NCBI RefSeq assembly: GCF_030159955.1
Contig: NZ_BSNK01000001.1
Location: forward strand, 1-64,000
Direction: 5' to 3'
From: Algimonas ampicilliniresistens
GTDB lineage: Bacteria > Pseudomonadota > Alphaproteobacteria > Caulobacterales > Maricaulaceae
DNA length: 64,000 nt
Shown: positions 1 through 9,380 of the stretch, piece by piece
How the letters are laid out: each line of letters opens with the position of its first letter
Position numbering within the stretch: position 1 is the stretch's first letter
Notes under the pieces: generated by a model
Databases searched by the model: none
Told to the model about the DNA's origin: nothing
What the model saw: the letters and a program-made list of their open reading frames with translations, nothing else
Position numbers and translations under genes: made by a program

Positions 1-104
1 TTGAGCTGATCGTCCCGATCGCGATGGAAGAGAAGCTCCGCTTCGCCATCCGCGAAGGTGGCCGCACAGTCGGCGCCGGCGTCGTCTCAAAAATCACGGA
101 TTAA
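1..104 (+). CDS. tuf: Elongation factor Tu, 3' end (partial)
   Basis: Only the last 33 codons are inside the window; the first complete codon is at base 3. The visible C-terminus, including [16 protein letters not shown], is the conserved end of EF-Tu domain 3, the GTPase that delivers aminoacyl-tRNA to the ribosome. It lies 86 bp upstream of rpsJ, the usual place for tuf in the str-S10 ribosomal region. The stop is TAA at 102-104. Confidence 0.96.
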   Translation, partial: ELIVPIAMEEKLRFAIREGGRTVGAGVVSKITD

Positions 105-190
105 GCGTCAGCTTTCTCCTATACCAATCGCTGTCCCGGCATTCGGTCGGGATGGTTTGCTGTTTGAACCGTTAAGCTAGAGTCACACTC

Positions 191-505
191 ATGGATCGCC
201 AGAACATCCGCATCCGGTTGAAGTCGTTCGACCACCGCATCCTCGACAAATCGACCGGCGAAATCGTCGCAACGGCGAAGCGCACTGGCGCTTCTGTTCG
301 TGGCCCGATCCCGCTACCGACCCGTATCGAGAAATTTACCGTTAACCGGTCACCCCACGTAAATAAGAAATCGCGCGAGCAATTCGAAATCCGCACGCAT
401 AAGCGTATGCTCGACATTGTCGATCCAACGCCGCAAACGGTCGATGCGCTCATGAAACTCGACCTCGCCGCCGGCGTGGACGTGGAGATCAAGCTGGGCG
501 CGTAA
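191..505 (+). CDS. rpsJ: 30S ribosomal protein S10
   Basis: A 104-residue protein of the usual S10 length, starting [19 protein letters not shown], with the RGPIPLPTR loop and the [11 protein letters not shown] segment that binds 16S rRNA and NusB. S10 is a head protein of the small subunit and a NusG/NusB antitermination partner. It normally opens one operon with rplC, but here it is followed by a strong terminator and a 2.3-kb gap before rplC, so it may be transcribed with tuf instead of with the other S10-operon genes. Confidence 0.98.
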   Translation: MDRQNIRIRLKSFDHRILDKSTGEIVATAKRTGASVRGPIPLPTRIEKFTVNRSPHVNKKSREQFEIRTHKRMLDIVDPTPQTVDALMKLDLAAGVDVEIKLGA

Positions 506-533
506 GCGGATCAGTTGGAAACAAGATTGAAAA

Positions 534-560
534 AGGCGCCCTTCGGGACGCCTTTTTTTT
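534..560 (+). terminator. Rho-independent terminator after rpsJ
   Basis: Stem AGGCG(C)CC / GG(A)CGCCT with one C-A mismatch, a TTCG tetraloop and a run of eight T's. It lies 28 bp past the rpsJ stop. A terminator here is unusual, because rpsJ and rplC are normally cotranscribed. Confidence 0.88.
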
Positions 561-720
561 GTTTTGGGACCTGTTCATGTCCGGCTTGAGTGAGGCGGGT
601 CTTGCGAAAACGGATCCAAAATTGTCCCCTGCGACATTCTGACCGCCAATGTGACTTCATCATGATTTGTTAAGTGCCGATTTATAGCCAGATAGCATCT
701 CGAAATGCATCTGAGGCTCT

Positions 721-1350
721 ATGTACGGAATCATTCATAATGCTGTGAAAAGTACTGTCCTCCTCAATGCAGACGAGGGTGTATGGAAAAGTATTGTAGA
801 TGCAGCTGGTTTAACGGATCAGCATTTTTTGAGCCCAGCGAATTACTCTGATGAGACGACTTTTCGACTCATTGATACAGTGGCTGACGCGTTGGATGTA
901 GCTCGAGATGATGTCCTGCGTCTTGCCGGACAGCATTGGTGTGATTTCGCGATGAACGCGGGATATGGTAGTCTCTTCTCAATGGCTGGGAGTGATTTAG
1001 GGCAATTTCTGGCAAATCTTGATCGCATGCATCACAGTCTCAATGTGGCCCTGCCGGAAGCCATTATGCCATCTTTTGATTTGATCCGGTCAGATGCTGA
1101 CGGATTCGAAATCATTTATCGATCTCAACGGGGCGGGTTGGAATGTTTTGTTGAGGGAATTTTTGATGCCCTTTTCAAGCATTACGATGAAGCGATAAAC
1201 ATGGAATGGGAGATGAGGGGCGGTCATGCTCACTTCGTCTTGTCTCGGATCAAGATGACGGCAACCGCCGATCTCATGGACGACGCTCATAATCACGCGC
1301 CCGACATGTTTTCAAAGCGCTCTGTCATGACCAATGAAAACGCAGCCTAA
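721..1350 (+). CDS. H-NOX (heme-NO/O2-binding) sensor protein
   Basis: A 209-residue stand-alone H-NOX protein. Visible hallmarks are the MYGIIHNAV start, the helix LANLDRMHHSL carrying the proximal heme ligand (His104 by the LDxxH pattern) and the YRSQR form of the YxSxR motif (Tyr133, Ser135, Arg137) that holds the heme propionates. Bacterial H-NOX proteins bind NO (sometimes O2) through heme and control a partner kinase or cyclase. The start is set by GAGG 4 bp upstream. The next gene, a histidine kinase, begins 2 bp after the stop, so the two form a sensor/kinase unit. The pair sits inside the ribosomal superoperon and looks more AT-rich than its surroundings. Confidence 0.93.
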   Translation: MYGIIHNAVKSTVLLNADEGVWKSIVDAAGLTDQHFLSPANYSDETTFRLIDTVADALDVARDDVLRLAGQHWCDFAMNAGYGSLFSMAGSDLGQFLANLDRMHHSLNVALPEAIMPSFDLIRSDADGFEIIYRSQRGGLECFVEGIFDALFKHYDEAINMEWEMRGGHAHFVLSRIKMTATADLMDDAHNHAPDMFSKRSVMTNENAA

Positions 1351-1352
1351 CA

Positions 1353-2555
1353 GTGCCGCTAACTCTTACAGATAAGCACCTAAATGTTCTGATGCCGTCA
1401 TTTATTGTCATTAATCGGCACGCACAGATCGTTCGTATGGGGCCGTCTTTGCTGCATCATCTCGACTGTAATCCGATAGGTGAGAAATTATCGCGGTTTT
1501 TTGACATCACTGAAATCAAGAAAGTACGGAATGGCGGTCACAAAAAGCTAACACGGCAAGTTCAACTCTGTGGTCGAGCTGAAGCCGATGGGCTGCTTCT
1601 GCGAGGGAGTGCTGTTCCGAACGATGCGGTCGTCTATCTAATGATCCGGCATATCCCAGTTGGCCCAAATGAAAAAAACCGACGGGCGCTTCGATTTGAG
1701 GATTTTTCTCCGACTGATAGCGCCATGGACATGCAGATTGCCTCAAAATTATATTTTGCACTGATGAAAGAAGCCCAAATGCTGGGTGCTGAAGTGACAG
1801 AGAAGCGTATTTTGGCGGAAGCTGCCAGCGTGGCCAAGTCGCAGTTTTTGGCTACGATGAGCCATGAATTGCGGACCCCGCTCAATGGCATACTGGGCAT
1901 GGCTCAGCTGCTCAGCACGCGAAGCTTTGAAGATCAGGATCAGCAGATGGTGGATATCATCTTGAGTTCTGGAAACGCGCTTCTAGCCATTTTGAATGAT
2001 GTGCTTGATATGACGAAAATCGAAGCGGGGCAGGTTGATCTAGACCCGCAGAATGAAGACTTTGCCGCAATGGTGACGCGAATCGTAAGCCTTCACCACG
2101 CTACCGCCGTGCAGAAGGGTCTCAATTACACGCTGACAATTGACGATGGTTTCCCGCCTCTGGCCTGGATTGATGCTCATAGAGCGGGTCAGTGTGTGTC
2201 TAACATTATATCAAATGCGGTTAAGTTTACGCGCGAAGGATCTGTTTCGATCGTGCTATCAAGCGAAACAGTTCAGGGTGGCTATACGTTCTATGTCTCC
2301 GTAACAGACACAGGTATCGGTATCCCGGACACTGCCAAAGAAGTGCTTTTCGAGCGTTTCAGCCAGGTTGATAGCTCGACAACGCGAGAATATGGAGGAA
2401 CAGGCTTGGGTCTGTCGATTGCCCAGAACCTCGCGCGCATGATGGGCGGTGATATTCAGGTTAAAAGTGAAAGCGGATGCGGGTCAACCTTCACAATTTG
2501 TTTTCAGGCTGAGCGACCGCGTTCTGCTACGGATGAGGCAGGCGTGGCCGCTTAG
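1353..2555 (+). CDS. H-NOX-associated histidine kinase
   Basis: A 400-residue kinase starting with GTG. Residues 1-150 form a PAS-like region resembling the HNOBA (H-NOX-associated) domain and ending in a signalling helix. The HisKA box FLATMSHELRTPLNGI places the phospho-acceptor at His171. The catalytic domain has an N box (NIISNAVKF), G1 (DTGIGIP), F box (LFERFSQVD) and G2 (GGTGLGLSI). There is no membrane segment and no receiver domain, so it should be cytosolic and needs a separate response regulator, which is not in this window. In known H-NOX/kinase pairs the ligand-bound H-NOX inhibits autophosphorylation; the same role here is inference. Confidence 0.93.
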   Translation: MPLTLTDKHLNVLMPSFIVINRHAQIVRMGPSLLHHLDCNPIGEKLSRFFDITEIKKVRNGGHKKLTRQVQLCGRAEADGLLLRGSAVPNDAVVYLMIRHIPVGPNEKNRRALRFEDFSPTDSAMDMQIASKLYFALMKEAQMLGAEVTEKRILAEAASVAKSQFLATMSHELRTPLNGILGMAQLLSTRSFEDQDQQMVDIILSSGNALLAILNDVLDMTKIEAGQVDLDPQNEDFAAMVTRIVSLHHATAVQKGLNYTLTIDDGFPPLAWIDAHRAGQCVSNIISNAVKFTREGSVSIVLSSETVQGGYTFYVSVTDTGIGIPDTAKEVLFERFSQVDSSTTREYGGTGLGLSIAQNLARMMGGDIQVKSESGCGSTFTICFQAERPRSATDEAGVAA

Positions 2556-2852
2556 AGGGTTAATCTCCAAAGTCATAAATGTGACGTAGACTATGTTGAT
2601 AGCCCGATAATATTTTCTGCACCTCTTTGGTTGACGAGTGCGAGTCATCCTCGTATGCGCCGCAACGTTCATAGCTGGCAGTGCTTTAAGCAGACGCAGC
2701 TCACGATCTTGAACTCTGAATTGGCCAGACGTCTTTCGCGGCGTGCTGGCCCGGTTTTGTTAGATCGTTAGCTCTCTTCTCAAACGCTGTGCATATGACG
2801 CCTGATGGCCAATGAGGGTCGCCGGGCGATCTTCGTGAAGGATAACCTACTG
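2556..2852 (+). promoter_or_regulatory. Leader/promoter region of the rplC operon
   Basis: A 297-bp gene-free stretch between the kinase stop and rplC. Because rpsJ is terminated upstream, this region should carry the promoter for the rest of the ribosomal cluster or else allow read-through from the kinase. A GATAATAT stretch near 2605 could be part of a -10 element, but its -35 match is poor. The clearest structure is the hairpin at 2723-2757. Confidence 0.4.
2723..2757 (+). terminator. Hairpin with short U-run (terminator or attenuator) before rplC
   Basis: GGCCAGACG pairs with CGTGCTGGCC (one bulged C, loop of about 10 nt), followed by CGGTTTTG. It may end the H-NOX/kinase transcript. It may instead act as an attenuator; S10-operon leaders in other bacteria are attenuated by L4, but no such mechanism can be shown from sequence alone. 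Confidence 0.45.
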
Positions 2853-3632
2853 ATGCAACGATCAGGTTTATTGGCGCGGAAACTCGGGATGACCCGAGTT
2901 TATGACGACGCCGGCAATCATACAGCAGTCACCGTCCTAGCCCTAGAGGGCTGTCAGGTCGTGGCGCAAAAGACACCCGAGCGCGACGGCTATGCTGCTC
3001 TGCAGTTAGGGTCTGGTGAAGCTAAAGTGAAGCGCGTGGCCAAGGCCGAGCGTGAGCGTTTTGCCAAAGCGGGCGTGACGCCCAAACAGAAACTGGTCGA
3101 GTTCCGCGTCTCACCTGACAATATGATCGAAGTTGGTGCGGCCATGTCCGCCGAGCACTTTGTTCCCGGTCAGAAGATTGACGCATCCGGCATTACCGTC
3201 GGTAAGGGTTTTGCGGGCGCGATGAAGCGTCACAACTTTGGTGGTCTTCGCGCCACGCACGGTGTGTCTATCTCTCACCGTTCGCACGGGTCTACGGGTC
3301 AGTGTCAGGATCCGGGCCGCGTCTTCAAGGGTAAGAAGATGGCAGGTCATATGGGTGCGGTTCGCCGGACTCTGCAAAACCTGACTGTGGCTCGCGTTGA
3401 CGCTGAAGAGGGTTTGGTTTTGGTCCGGGGTCATGTCCCAGGATCCAAGGGTAGCTGGATTGAGCTGAAGGATGCCGTCAAAGGCACGAAAGCTGACGAT
3501 CTGCCAATGCCAGGTAAGTTCACAATGGAAGCGCCTGCCGCTTCTAAAAAGTCTGCTGCCAAAGATGATAAAGCTGACGCGGCTCCGGCTGTCGAAGCGC
3601 CCAAGGCCGCAGATAAAGCTGAGGAAGAGTAG
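2853..3632 (+). CDS. rplC: 50S ribosomal protein L3
   Basis: L3 binds the 3' end of 23S rRNA and initiates large-subunit assembly. The start is set at 2853 because family members begin M[13 protein letters not shown]; the in-frame ATG at 2805 adds 16 unrelated residues. The conserved central segment [15 protein letters not shown] (the glutamine methylated in E. coli) and the KMAGHMG loop are present. After about residue 215 there is an Ala/Lys/Glu-rich tail of some 35 residues, a common alphaproteobacterial extension. The gene ends 2 bp before rplD. Confidence 0.97.
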   Translation: MQRSGLLARKLGMTRVYDDAGNHTAVTVLALEGCQVVAQKTPERDGYAALQLGSGEAKVKRVAKAERERFAKAGVTPKQKLVEFRVSPDNMIEVGAAMSAEHFVPGQKIDASGITVGKGFAGAMKRHNFGGLRATHGVSISHRSHGSTGQCQDPGRVFKGKKMAGHMGAVRRTLQNLTVARVDAEEGLVLVRGHVPGSKGSWIELKDAVKGTKADDLPMPGKFTMEAPAASKKSAAKDDKADAAPAVEAPKAADKAEEE

Positions 3633-3634
3633 TC

Positions 3635-4255
3635 ATGAAGATCGATGTGACAACACTCGACGGCAAGAAGGGCGGCTCTGTCGACCTTGATGATGCCGTG
3701 TTCGGCCAAGAGCCGCGCAAAGACATTCTGCACCGTATGGTGCGTTACCAGCTGGCTAAGCGCCGGGCGGGTACACATCAAGTGCAAGAGCGCGGCGATG
3801 TGTCTAAAACAACGAAGCGTATCGGCAAGCAAAAAGGTGGCGGTACAGCGCGTCACGGTAACGGCTCTGTTTCACAGTTCCGCGGCGGCGCAAAAGCGCA
3901 CGGCCCACGTATGCGTGATCACTCGCATGACCTGACCAAAAAAGTCCGCAAGATGGCTCTTCGCCACGCTCTGTCTGCTAAGCAGTCAGCGGGTGAGTTG
4001 ATCATCGTTGATACGCTGGCGCTCAAGGAAGCCAAAACGGCTACTTTGCGTAAACAGCTTGAGGGCATGGGTGTTACCAATGCCTTGATCGTTGGTGGAA
4101 GCGAGATCGACGCCGTCTTCGGTCGTGCGGCTCGCAATATTCCGAATGTCGACGTGCTGCCGAGCCAAGGCGCTAACGTCTACGACATCCTACGTCGCCA
4201 CACGCTGGTGCTGTCCAAGGATGCCGTTGAAGCCCTGCAGGAGCGTCTAAAATGA
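3635..4255 (+). CDS. rplD: 50S ribosomal protein L4
   Basis: A 206-residue protein, family length. The Arg/Gly-rich loop around [18 protein letters not shown] reaches into the peptide exit tunnel. L4 is an early-assembly protein and, in enterobacteria, the autogenous regulator of the S10 operon. It starts 2 bp after rplC, and its last four bases (ATGA) overlap the rplW start, indicating translational coupling. Confidence 0.97.
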   Translation: MKIDVTTLDGKKGGSVDLDDAVFGQEPRKDILHRMVRYQLAKRRAGTHQVQERGDVSKTTKRIGKQKGGGTARHGNGSVSQFRGGAKAHGPRMRDHSHDLTKKVRKMALRHALSAKQSAGELIIVDTLALKEAKTATLRKQLEGMGVTNALIVGGSEIDAVFGRAARNIPNVDVLPSQGANVYDILRRHTLVLSKDAVEALQERLK

Positions 4256-4548
4256 GCGCGAACGCCAAACATTACGATACGGTCCTGACTCCAGTCATCA
4301 CTGAGAAGTCGACGATCGTTGCTGAGCATAACCAGATCGTCTTTGAGGTGCCGTTGAGCGCGTCGAAGCCGGAAATTAAAGCGGCTGTTGAAAAGCTGTT
4401 CAACGTTTCGGTCACGGCTGTGAACACGATCTTGACCAAGGGTAAAGCCAAGCGCTTCCGCGGTCGTCCAGGTCGTCGTAACGACGTTAAGAAGGCCATC
4501 GTCACGCTGAAAGATGGCGACACCATCGATATTGCGACGGGGCTGTAG
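4252..4548 (+). CDS. rplW: 50S ribosomal protein L23
   Basis: A 98-residue L23 with [20 protein letters not shown] at its N-terminus and the [20 protein letters not shown] segment. L23 lines the exit of the peptide tunnel and docks trigger factor and SRP. It overlaps the end of rplD by 4 bp and ends 4 bp before the rplB start. Confidence 0.97.
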   Translation: MSANAKHYDTVLTPVITEKSTIVAEHNQIVFEVPLSASKPEIKAAVEKLFNVSVTAVNTILTKGKAKRFRGRPGRRNDVKKAIVTLKDGDTIDIATGL

Positions 4549-4552
4549 GACC

Positions 4553-5389
4553 ATGGCACTTAAGACATTTAATCCGACGAGCCCATCGCGCCGTCACCTC
4601 GTGCAGGTTGACCGCAGCGAGCTCCACAAAGGGCGTCCTGAAAAGTCGCTGACCGAAGGTCTGACGAAGACCGGTGGTCGGAACAATACAGGTCGCATCA
4701 CGTCCCGTCGTCAGGGTGGTGGCCACAAGCGTCTTTACCGCAAGATCGATTTCAAGCGGAACAAGATGGGCATGGAAGCCACAGTGTTGCGTTTGGAGTA
4801 TGATCCAAACCGGACGGCCTTTATCGCGCTGATCCAGTATAAAGACGGCGAGAAAGCTTACATCATTGCACCGCAGCGTTTGGCTGAGGGTGACACGGTT
4901 CTTGCCGCTGAACGCGCTGATGTGAAACCTGGTAATGCGATGCCTTTGCGCGCGATGCCGGTTGGTACAATCATTCATAATATCGAACTGAAGCCTGGTA
5001 AGGGTGCTCAGTTGGCTCGTTCTGCTGGGACTTATGCTCAGCTCGTGGGTCGTTCCGAAGGTTACGCGCAAATTCGTCTGAAGTCCGGCGAGATGCGTAT
5101 GGTTCACCAGACTTGCATGGCCACCGTTGGCGCTGTGTCAAATCCAGACCATATGAACATCAACCTCGGTAAAGCTGGTCGTAAACGCTGGCTCGGTGTT
5201 CGCCCATCCGTTCGCGGTGTGGCCATGAACCCGGTCGATCACCCCCATGGTGGTGGTGAAGGTCGGACGTCCGGTGGTCGTCACCCGGTTACGCCTTGGG
5301 GTAAGCCGACTAAGGGGGCGCGGACGCGTTCTAATAAGTCGACCGATAAATTCATCATCCGTTCGCGTCACGCGAAGAAGAAACGCTAG
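4553..5389 (+). CDS. rplB: 50S ribosomal protein L2
   Basis: A 278-residue L2, needed for subunit association and the peptidyl-transferase centre. The start at 4553 gives the family N-terminus [14 protein letters not shown]; an upstream in-frame ATG at 4514 lies inside rplW and is not used. The conserved [20 protein letters not shown] loop, with its essential histidine, is present. The next gene, rpsS, begins 15 bp downstream. Confidence 0.97.
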   Translation: MALKTFNPTSPSRRHLVQVDRSELHKGRPEKSLTEGLTKTGGRNNTGRITSRRQGGGHKRLYRKIDFKRNKMGMEATVLRLEYDPNRTAFIALIQYKDGEKAYIIAPQRLAEGDTVLAAERADVKPGNAMPLRAMPVGTIIHNIELKPGKGAQLARSAGTYAQLVGRSEGYAQIRLKSGEMRMVHQTCMATVGAVSNPDHMNINLGKAGRKRWLGVRPSVRGVAMNPVDHPHGGGEGRTSGGRHPVTPWGKPTKGARTRSNKSTDKFIIRSRHAKKKR

Positions 5390-5404
5390 GAAAGGGACGA
5401 GACT

Positions 5405-5683
5405 ATGCCACGTTCCGTTTGGAAGGGTCCGTTTGTTGACGGTTACCTGCTCAAGAAGGCCGAAGCGTCTCACGCCGAAGGCCGCCGCAAACCGATCAAG
5501 ACCTGGTCGCGCCGCTCCACCATTATGCCAAACTTTGTTGGCCTGACATTCCAGGTCCACAACGGCAAAAAATTCGTGCCAGTTTTGGTTGACGAAGACA
5601 TGGTGGGTCACAAGCTCGGTGAGTTTGCGCCAACACGTACATATTACGGCCATGCTGCCGATAAAAAAGCCAAGCGGAGATAG
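5405..5683 (+). CDS. rpsS: 30S ribosomal protein S19
   Basis: A 92-residue S19, starting [18 protein letters not shown] and containing the [16 protein letters not shown] and [15 protein letters not shown] blocks. It binds 16S rRNA in the 30S head with S13. It has an AGGAAAGGGACGAG ribosome-binding region and is followed 6 bp later by rplV. Confidence 0.98.
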   Translation: MPRSVWKGPFVDGYLLKKAEASHAEGRRKPIKTWSRRSTIMPNFVGLTFQVHNGKKFVPVLVDEDMVGHKLGEFAPTRTYYGHAADKKAKRR

Positions 5684-5689
5684 AGACCG

Positions 5690-6076
5690 ATGGCCAAACA
5701 AAAACAACCGCGTCGGCTTGCCGACAATGAGGCGCGCGCAAAACTGCGCATGATCCGCATCTCACCACAGAAGCTGAACCTCGTGGCTCAGTTGATCCGT
5801 GGTAAGAAAGTGGACAAAGCGCTGGCTGATCTGGAATTCTCTCACAAGCGCATTTCCGGCGATGTGAAGAAGGTTCTCGAGTCCGCCATCGCGAATGCCG
5901 AGAACAACCACAATCTGGACATCGACAATCTGATCGTTTCCGAAGCCTATGTTGGCAAGAACTTCGTGATGAAGCGGTTCCGGGCTCGCGCTCGTGGTCG
6001 CGGCGCGCAGATCTTGAAGCCATTTTCTGAACTGACAATTGTCGTGAAAGAAGTTTCCGAAGAGGAGGCCGCGTAA
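5690..6076 (+). CDS. rplV: 50S ribosomal protein L22
   Basis: A 128-residue L22 with the [19 protein letters not shown]-terminal block and the [10 protein letters not shown] hairpin that lines the peptide tunnel (the site of macrolide-resistance changes in other species). Its TAA stop overlaps the rpsC ATG by one base (TAATG), a coupling arrangement. Confidence 0.97.
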   Translation: MAKQKQPRRLADNEARAKLRMIRISPQKLNLVAQLIRGKKVDKALADLEFSHKRISGDVKKVLESAIANAENNHNLDIDNLIVSEAYVGKNFVMKRFRARARGRGAQILKPFSELTIVVKEVSEEEAA

Positions 6077-6807
6077 TGGGTCAGAAGATCAATCCGATCG
6101 GCCTTCGCCTCGGTATTAATCGCACATGGCAGTCGCGTTGGTACGCCAACACGAATGAGTATGGCGATCTCCTACATCAAGATTTGGCTATCCGTAGCTT
6201 TCTGCACAATGAGCTGAAGAACGCTTCCGTTTCACGCATCGTGATCGAGCGTCCGCACAAAACATGCCGCATCACTATCTACACGGCGCGTCCGGGTGTT
6301 GTGATTGGTAAAAAAGGTGCTGACATTGAATCACTGCGTAAGCGCGTCGCCTCAATGGTTGACGGCGAAGTGTTCATCAATCTGGTTGAGGTTCGTAAGC
6401 CGGAAGTTGACGCTAACCTCGTTGCTGAGGGCATTGCCCAACAGCTTGAGCGTCGTGTCTCATTCCGTCGCGCTATGAAGCGTTCGCTGCAGAGCGCGAT
6501 GCGCATGGGTGCCAAGGGCTGCAAAATCAAACTGGGTGGTCGTCTCGGCGGTGCCGAAATCGCTCGGGTTGAACAGTATCAAGAAGGTGCCGTGCCGCTG
6601 CATACGCTGCGCGCCGACATCGACTACGGGACCGCACGCGCGATGACTGCCATGGGCATCATCGGCATTAAAGTGTGGATCAACAAAGGCGAGATCATGG
6701 AGCATGACCCCTATGCTCATGAGCGCCGTATGACCGAGCAGGGCGATACGCGCTCTCGTGGCGCTGATCGCGGTGGCCGCGATCGCCGTCCGGCTCGCGC
6801 GAACTAG
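6076..6807 (+). CDS. rpsC: 30S ribosomal protein S3
   Basis: A 243-residue S3 beginning [18 protein letters not shown]. The KH RNA-binding motif ([15 protein letters not shown]) is near residues 75-90, and the conserved GAKGCKI and [10 protein letters not shown] blocks follow. The C-terminus is Arg/Asp/Gly-rich. S3 lies at the mRNA entry channel and contributes helicase activity. The start overlaps the rplV stop. Confidence 0.97.
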   Translation: MGQKINPIGLRLGINRTWQSRWYANTNEYGDLLHQDLAIRSFLHNELKNASVSRIVIERPHKTCRITIYTARPGVVIGKKGADIESLRKRVASMVDGEVFINLVEVRKPEVDANLVAEGIAQQLERRVSFRRAMKRSLQSAMRMGAKGCKIKLGGRLGGAEIARVEQYQEGAVPLHTLRADIDYGTARAMTAMGIIGIKVWINKGEIMEHDPYAHERRMTEQGDTRSRGADRGGRDRRPARAN

Positions 6808-6819
6808 GAGGCAGGCGAG

Positions 6820-7239
6820 ATGCGTCAGCCAAAGAGAACCAAGTTCCGTAAAGCCCATAAGGGTCGGATTAAAGGTATGGCCAAGGGCGGCACGTCGCTG
6901 ACCTTTGGGTCCTATGGTCTGAAAACTATGGAGCCCGAGCGGATTACCGCGCGTCAGATCGAAGCGACTCGTCGTGCGATCACGCGTCACATGAAACGTG
7001 CTGGTCGTGTGTGGATCCGGATTTTCCCGGACATCCCTGTCACGAAGAAGCCGACCGAAGTCCGTATGGGTAAAGGTAAGGGTTCCGTTGAATTCTGGGC
7101 CGCCAAAGTGCGTCCGGGCCGGATCATGTTTGAAATCGACGGTGTGTCCGACGAGGTGGCTCGCGAAGCGCTGCGCCTGGGTGCCGCCAAATTGCCGGTC
7201 AAATGCAAGATCGTCACCCGTCCGGGTGAGGGAGCATAG
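6820..7239 (+). CDS. rplP: 50S ribosomal protein L16
   Basis: A 139-residue L16 that starts [16 protein letters not shown] and carries the conserved [26 protein letters not shown] core. L16 organises the A-site side of the peptidyl-transferase centre. AGGAGGCAGGCGAG precedes the ATG, an almost ideal ribosome-binding site. Confidence 0.98.
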   Translation: MRQPKRTKFRKAHKGRIKGMAKGGTSLTFGSYGLKTMEPERITARQIEATRRAITRHMKRAGRVWIRIFPDIPVTKKPTEVRMGKGKGSVEFWAAKVRPGRIMFEIDGVSDEVAREALRLGAAKLPVKCKIVTRPGEGA

Positions 7240-7241
7240 TC

Positions 7242-7466
7242 ATGGCTGATAAGAACCTAAAAGTAGAAGAGCTGCGCCAGCTGTCCGACGATCAACTCGC
7301 CGATCAGTTGCTGACGCTCAAGAAAGAGCAATTCAACCTGCGCTTCCAGAACGCAACGGGCCAGCTGCAAAGCACGGCACGCGTTCGTGAAGTCCGCCGG
7401 GCTGTGGCTCGTGTGAAAACCTTGCAATCCGCACGTAAGTCGGTTGCTAAGAAGACAGAGGCGTAA
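7242..7466 (+). CDS. rpmC: 50S ribosomal protein L29
   Basis: A 74-residue L29. The [27 protein letters not shown] helical hairpin is typical (the family is 60-75 residues), followed by a short Lys/Ala tail. It sits beside L23 at the tunnel exit. It begins 2 bp after rplP and is followed 5 bp later by rpsQ. Confidence 0.96.
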   Translation: MADKNLKVEELRQLSDDQLADQLLTLKKEQFNLRFQNATGQLQSTARVREVRRAVARVKTLQSARKSVAKKTEA

Positions 7467-7471
7467 GAGCT

Positions 7472-7705
7472 ATGCCCAAGCGCATTCTTCGCGGCACAGT
7501 CGTGTCCGACAAAGGTGACAAGACCATCGTGGTCAAAGTGGAGCGTCAGTTCCTGCACCCGTTGCTGAAAAAAACCATCCGCCGCTCTAAGCGCTATGCG
7601 GCTCATGATGAGAACAATGCGCATAAAGTCGGCGACAAGGTGCGCATCATTGAATGCCCACCCAAGAGCAAAACCAAGACCTGGGAAGTCGTCACCGCGT
7701 CCTAA
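7472..7705 (+). CDS. rpsQ: 30S ribosomal protein S17
   Basis: A 77-residue S17 with an OB fold. [21 protein letters not shown] and [17 protein letters not shown] are diagnostic. It is a primary 16S rRNA-binding protein of the 30S body. It lies between rpmC and rplN, with a 50-bp spacer before rplN. Confidence 0.97.
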   Translation: MPKRILRGTVVSDKGDKTIVVKVERQFLHPLLKKTIRRSKRYAAHDENNAHKVGDKVRIIECPPKSKTKTWEVVTAS

Positions 7706-7755
7706 GGCTCCGGCCTAAGATGTGATGATCGAAACTGCCAAGTTAGGAGAATACA

Positions 7756-8124
7756 ATGATTCAGATGCAATCCAATCTGGAGGTCGCGGATAACTCCGGC
7801 GCCCGCCGCGTGCAGTGCATCAAGGTGCTGGGCGGTTCCAAACGCCGTTACGCCCACGTCGGCGACACGATTGTCGTGTCCGTGAAGGAAGCGATTCCGC
7901 GCGGTAAGGTCAAGAAGGGTGATGTCCGTAAGGCTGTCGTCGTTCGCGTCCGCAAAGACATTCAGCGTCGTGACGGAAGCGTCATCCGCTTTGACGGCAA
8001 TGCTGCTGTCATCATCAATAATAATGGCGAGCCGATTGGCACACGGATTTTTGGCCCAGTTCCTCGTGAACTCCGCGCTAAAAACCACATGAAAATCGTC
8101 TCGCTCGCACCAGAGGTGCTGTAG
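7756..8124 (+). CDS. rplN: 50S ribosomal protein L14
   Basis: A 122-residue L14 ([19 protein letters not shown]), one of the most conserved ribosomal proteins, forming an intersubunit bridge and the RsfS binding site. It is preceded by TTAGGAGAATACA, giving a clear ribosome-binding site. It opens what is the spc operon in enterobacteria; here it simply continues the cluster. Confidence 0.98.
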   Translation: MIQMQSNLEVADNSGARRVQCIKVLGGSKRRYAHVGDTIVVSVKEAIPRGKVKKGDVRKAVVVRVRKDIQRRDGSVIRFDGNAAVIINNNGEPIGTRIFGPVPRELRAKNHMKIVSLAPEVL

Positions 8125-8126
8125 TC

Positions 8127-8447
8127 ATGGCTGCGAAGATCAAAAAAGGCGATTATGTCGTCGTCATCGCCGGTGGGGATAAAGGCAAAAAGGGCAATGT
8201 CCTTCGCGTCATCCCAAAGGAAGATCGTGTTGTCGTCGAAGGCGTGGCCATCGTGAAGCGTCACGTGCGTCCGAGCCAAACCGATCCAGAGGGCGGCATT
8301 CGTACGTTCGAAGCGCCTATTCATATTTCCAACGTCGCGCATATCGACCCAACTGAAAACGTCCCGACTCGTGTCGGTTTCAAGACGCTTAAGGATGGTA
8401 AGAAAGTTCGCGTGGCGCGTAAGTCGGGAGAAGTCATCGATGGCTAA
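8127..8447 (+). CDS. rplX: 50S ribosomal protein L24
   Basis: A 106-residue L24 with an N-terminal KOW motif ([20 protein letters not shown]) and the [13 protein letters not shown] segment. It is an assembly-initiating protein. It starts 2 bp after rplN, and its stop overlaps the first 8 bases of rplE. Confidence 0.97.
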   Translation: MAAKIKKGDYVVVIAGGDKGKKGNVLRVIPKEDRVVVEGVAIVKRHVRPSQTDPEGGIRTFEAPIHISNVAHIDPTENVPTRVGFKTLKDGKKVRVARKSGEVIDG

Positions 8448-8994
8448 GCCGTACGAACCCCGCCTCGCGGCCGTCTATCGTGACGAGATCCGCCCGGCCC
8501 TTAAAGAGCAATTCGGTTACACGAACGAGCTGCAGATTCCAAAGGTCGAGAAAGTCGTCCTGAATATGGGTCTCGGCGAAGGCGTTGCTGATAAGAAGAA
8601 GGTTGAAGCCGCAATCGAAGAGCTCACGCTCATCGCTGGTCAGAAGCCTCTTCCAACGACATCCAAAAAATCCATTGCGGGCTTTAAGCTTCGCGATGGG
8701 ATGGTGATTGGCGCGAAGGTTACATTACGCCGTGACCGGATGTGGGAATTTATTGATCGCCTGACCAACATAGCTCTGCCGCGTGTTCGTGACTTCCGTG
8801 GACTGAACGCCAAGAGCTTCGATGGTAACGGGAATTTCGCCATGGGTCTGAACGACCTGCTGGTCTTCCCAGAGATCAATTATGATAAGTCCGATGCCAC
8901 GCGTGGTATGGATATCGTGGTGCAAACCAGCGCCAAAACAGATGAAGAAGCCAAAGCATTGTTGGCCGCGCTCAACTTCCCGTTCCGGAAGTAA
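8440..8994 (+). CDS. rplE: 50S ribosomal protein L5
   Basis: A 184-residue L5, which binds 5S rRNA and contacts P-site tRNA. The start at 8440 gives [17 protein letters not shown]; the in-frame ATG at 8371 lies inside rplX and would add 23 unrelated residues. The [13 protein letters not shown] and [18 protein letters not shown] blocks are conserved. It is followed by a 67-bp spacer with a small hairpin (GGGAG...CTCCC near 9018-9042). Confidence 0.97.
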   Translation: MAKPYEPRLAAVYRDEIRPALKEQFGYTNELQIPKVEKVVLNMGLGEGVADKKKVEAAIEELTLIAGQKPLPTTSKKSIAGFKLRDGMVIGAKVTLRRDRMWEFIDRLTNIALPRVRDFRGLNAKSFDGNGNFAMGLNDLLVFPEINYDKSDATRGMDIVVQTSAKTDEEAKALLAALNFPFRK

Positions 8995-9061
8995 GAGCGA
9001 ACGCAGCAAGCAAAGCGGGAGGCACCCTTTCGGGCGCTCCCAGCACCAGGAGAAAAATTGA

Positions 9062-9367
9062 ATGGCTAAAGTCAGTTCAGTCGAACGTAATATGAAGCGC
9101 CAGCGCCTTGTGGCTCAATATGCCGGCAAGCGCGCTTTGCTCAAAGATATTGCTCGTAACAAAGACCTGCCTGTTGAAGAGCGCTTTGCCGCTCAGCTCA
9201 AACTCGCAGCTTTGCCGCGCAATTCGGCAGAGACCCGTATTCGTAACCGTTGTCAGGTCACGGGTCGTCCGCGCGGATATTATCGTAAAATGAAAATGAG
9301 CCGGATCGCCCTACGCGAACTCGGCAGCCAGGGTCTGATCCCAGGCCTCACGAAATCCAGCTGGTAA
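9062..9367 (+). CDS. rpsN: 30S ribosomal protein S14 (zinc-independent form)
   Basis: A 101-residue S14 of the long, zinc-free type. It lacks the CxxC pairs of the short zinc-binding form but has the conserved [16 protein letters not shown] and [19 protein letters not shown]-terminal half. It is a head protein contacting S3 and S10. An AGGAG site lies upstream. Confidence 0.97.
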   Translation: MAKVSSVERNMKRQRLVAQYAGKRALLKDIARNKDLPVEERFAAQLKLAALPRNSAETRIRNRCQVTGRPRGYYRKMKMSRIALRELGSQGLIPGLTKSSW

Positions 9368-9380
9368 GGAGGAGAGATCA

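Noticed and set aside
2805-2852. A longer L3 starting at 2805.
   Set aside because: The extra 16 residues do not match the L3 N-terminus, whereas the ATG at 2853 gives the family start.
7706-7755. Small open frame in the rpsQ-rplN spacer.
   Set aside because: Too short and without a start that has ribosome-binding support; it is just a 50-bp spacer.
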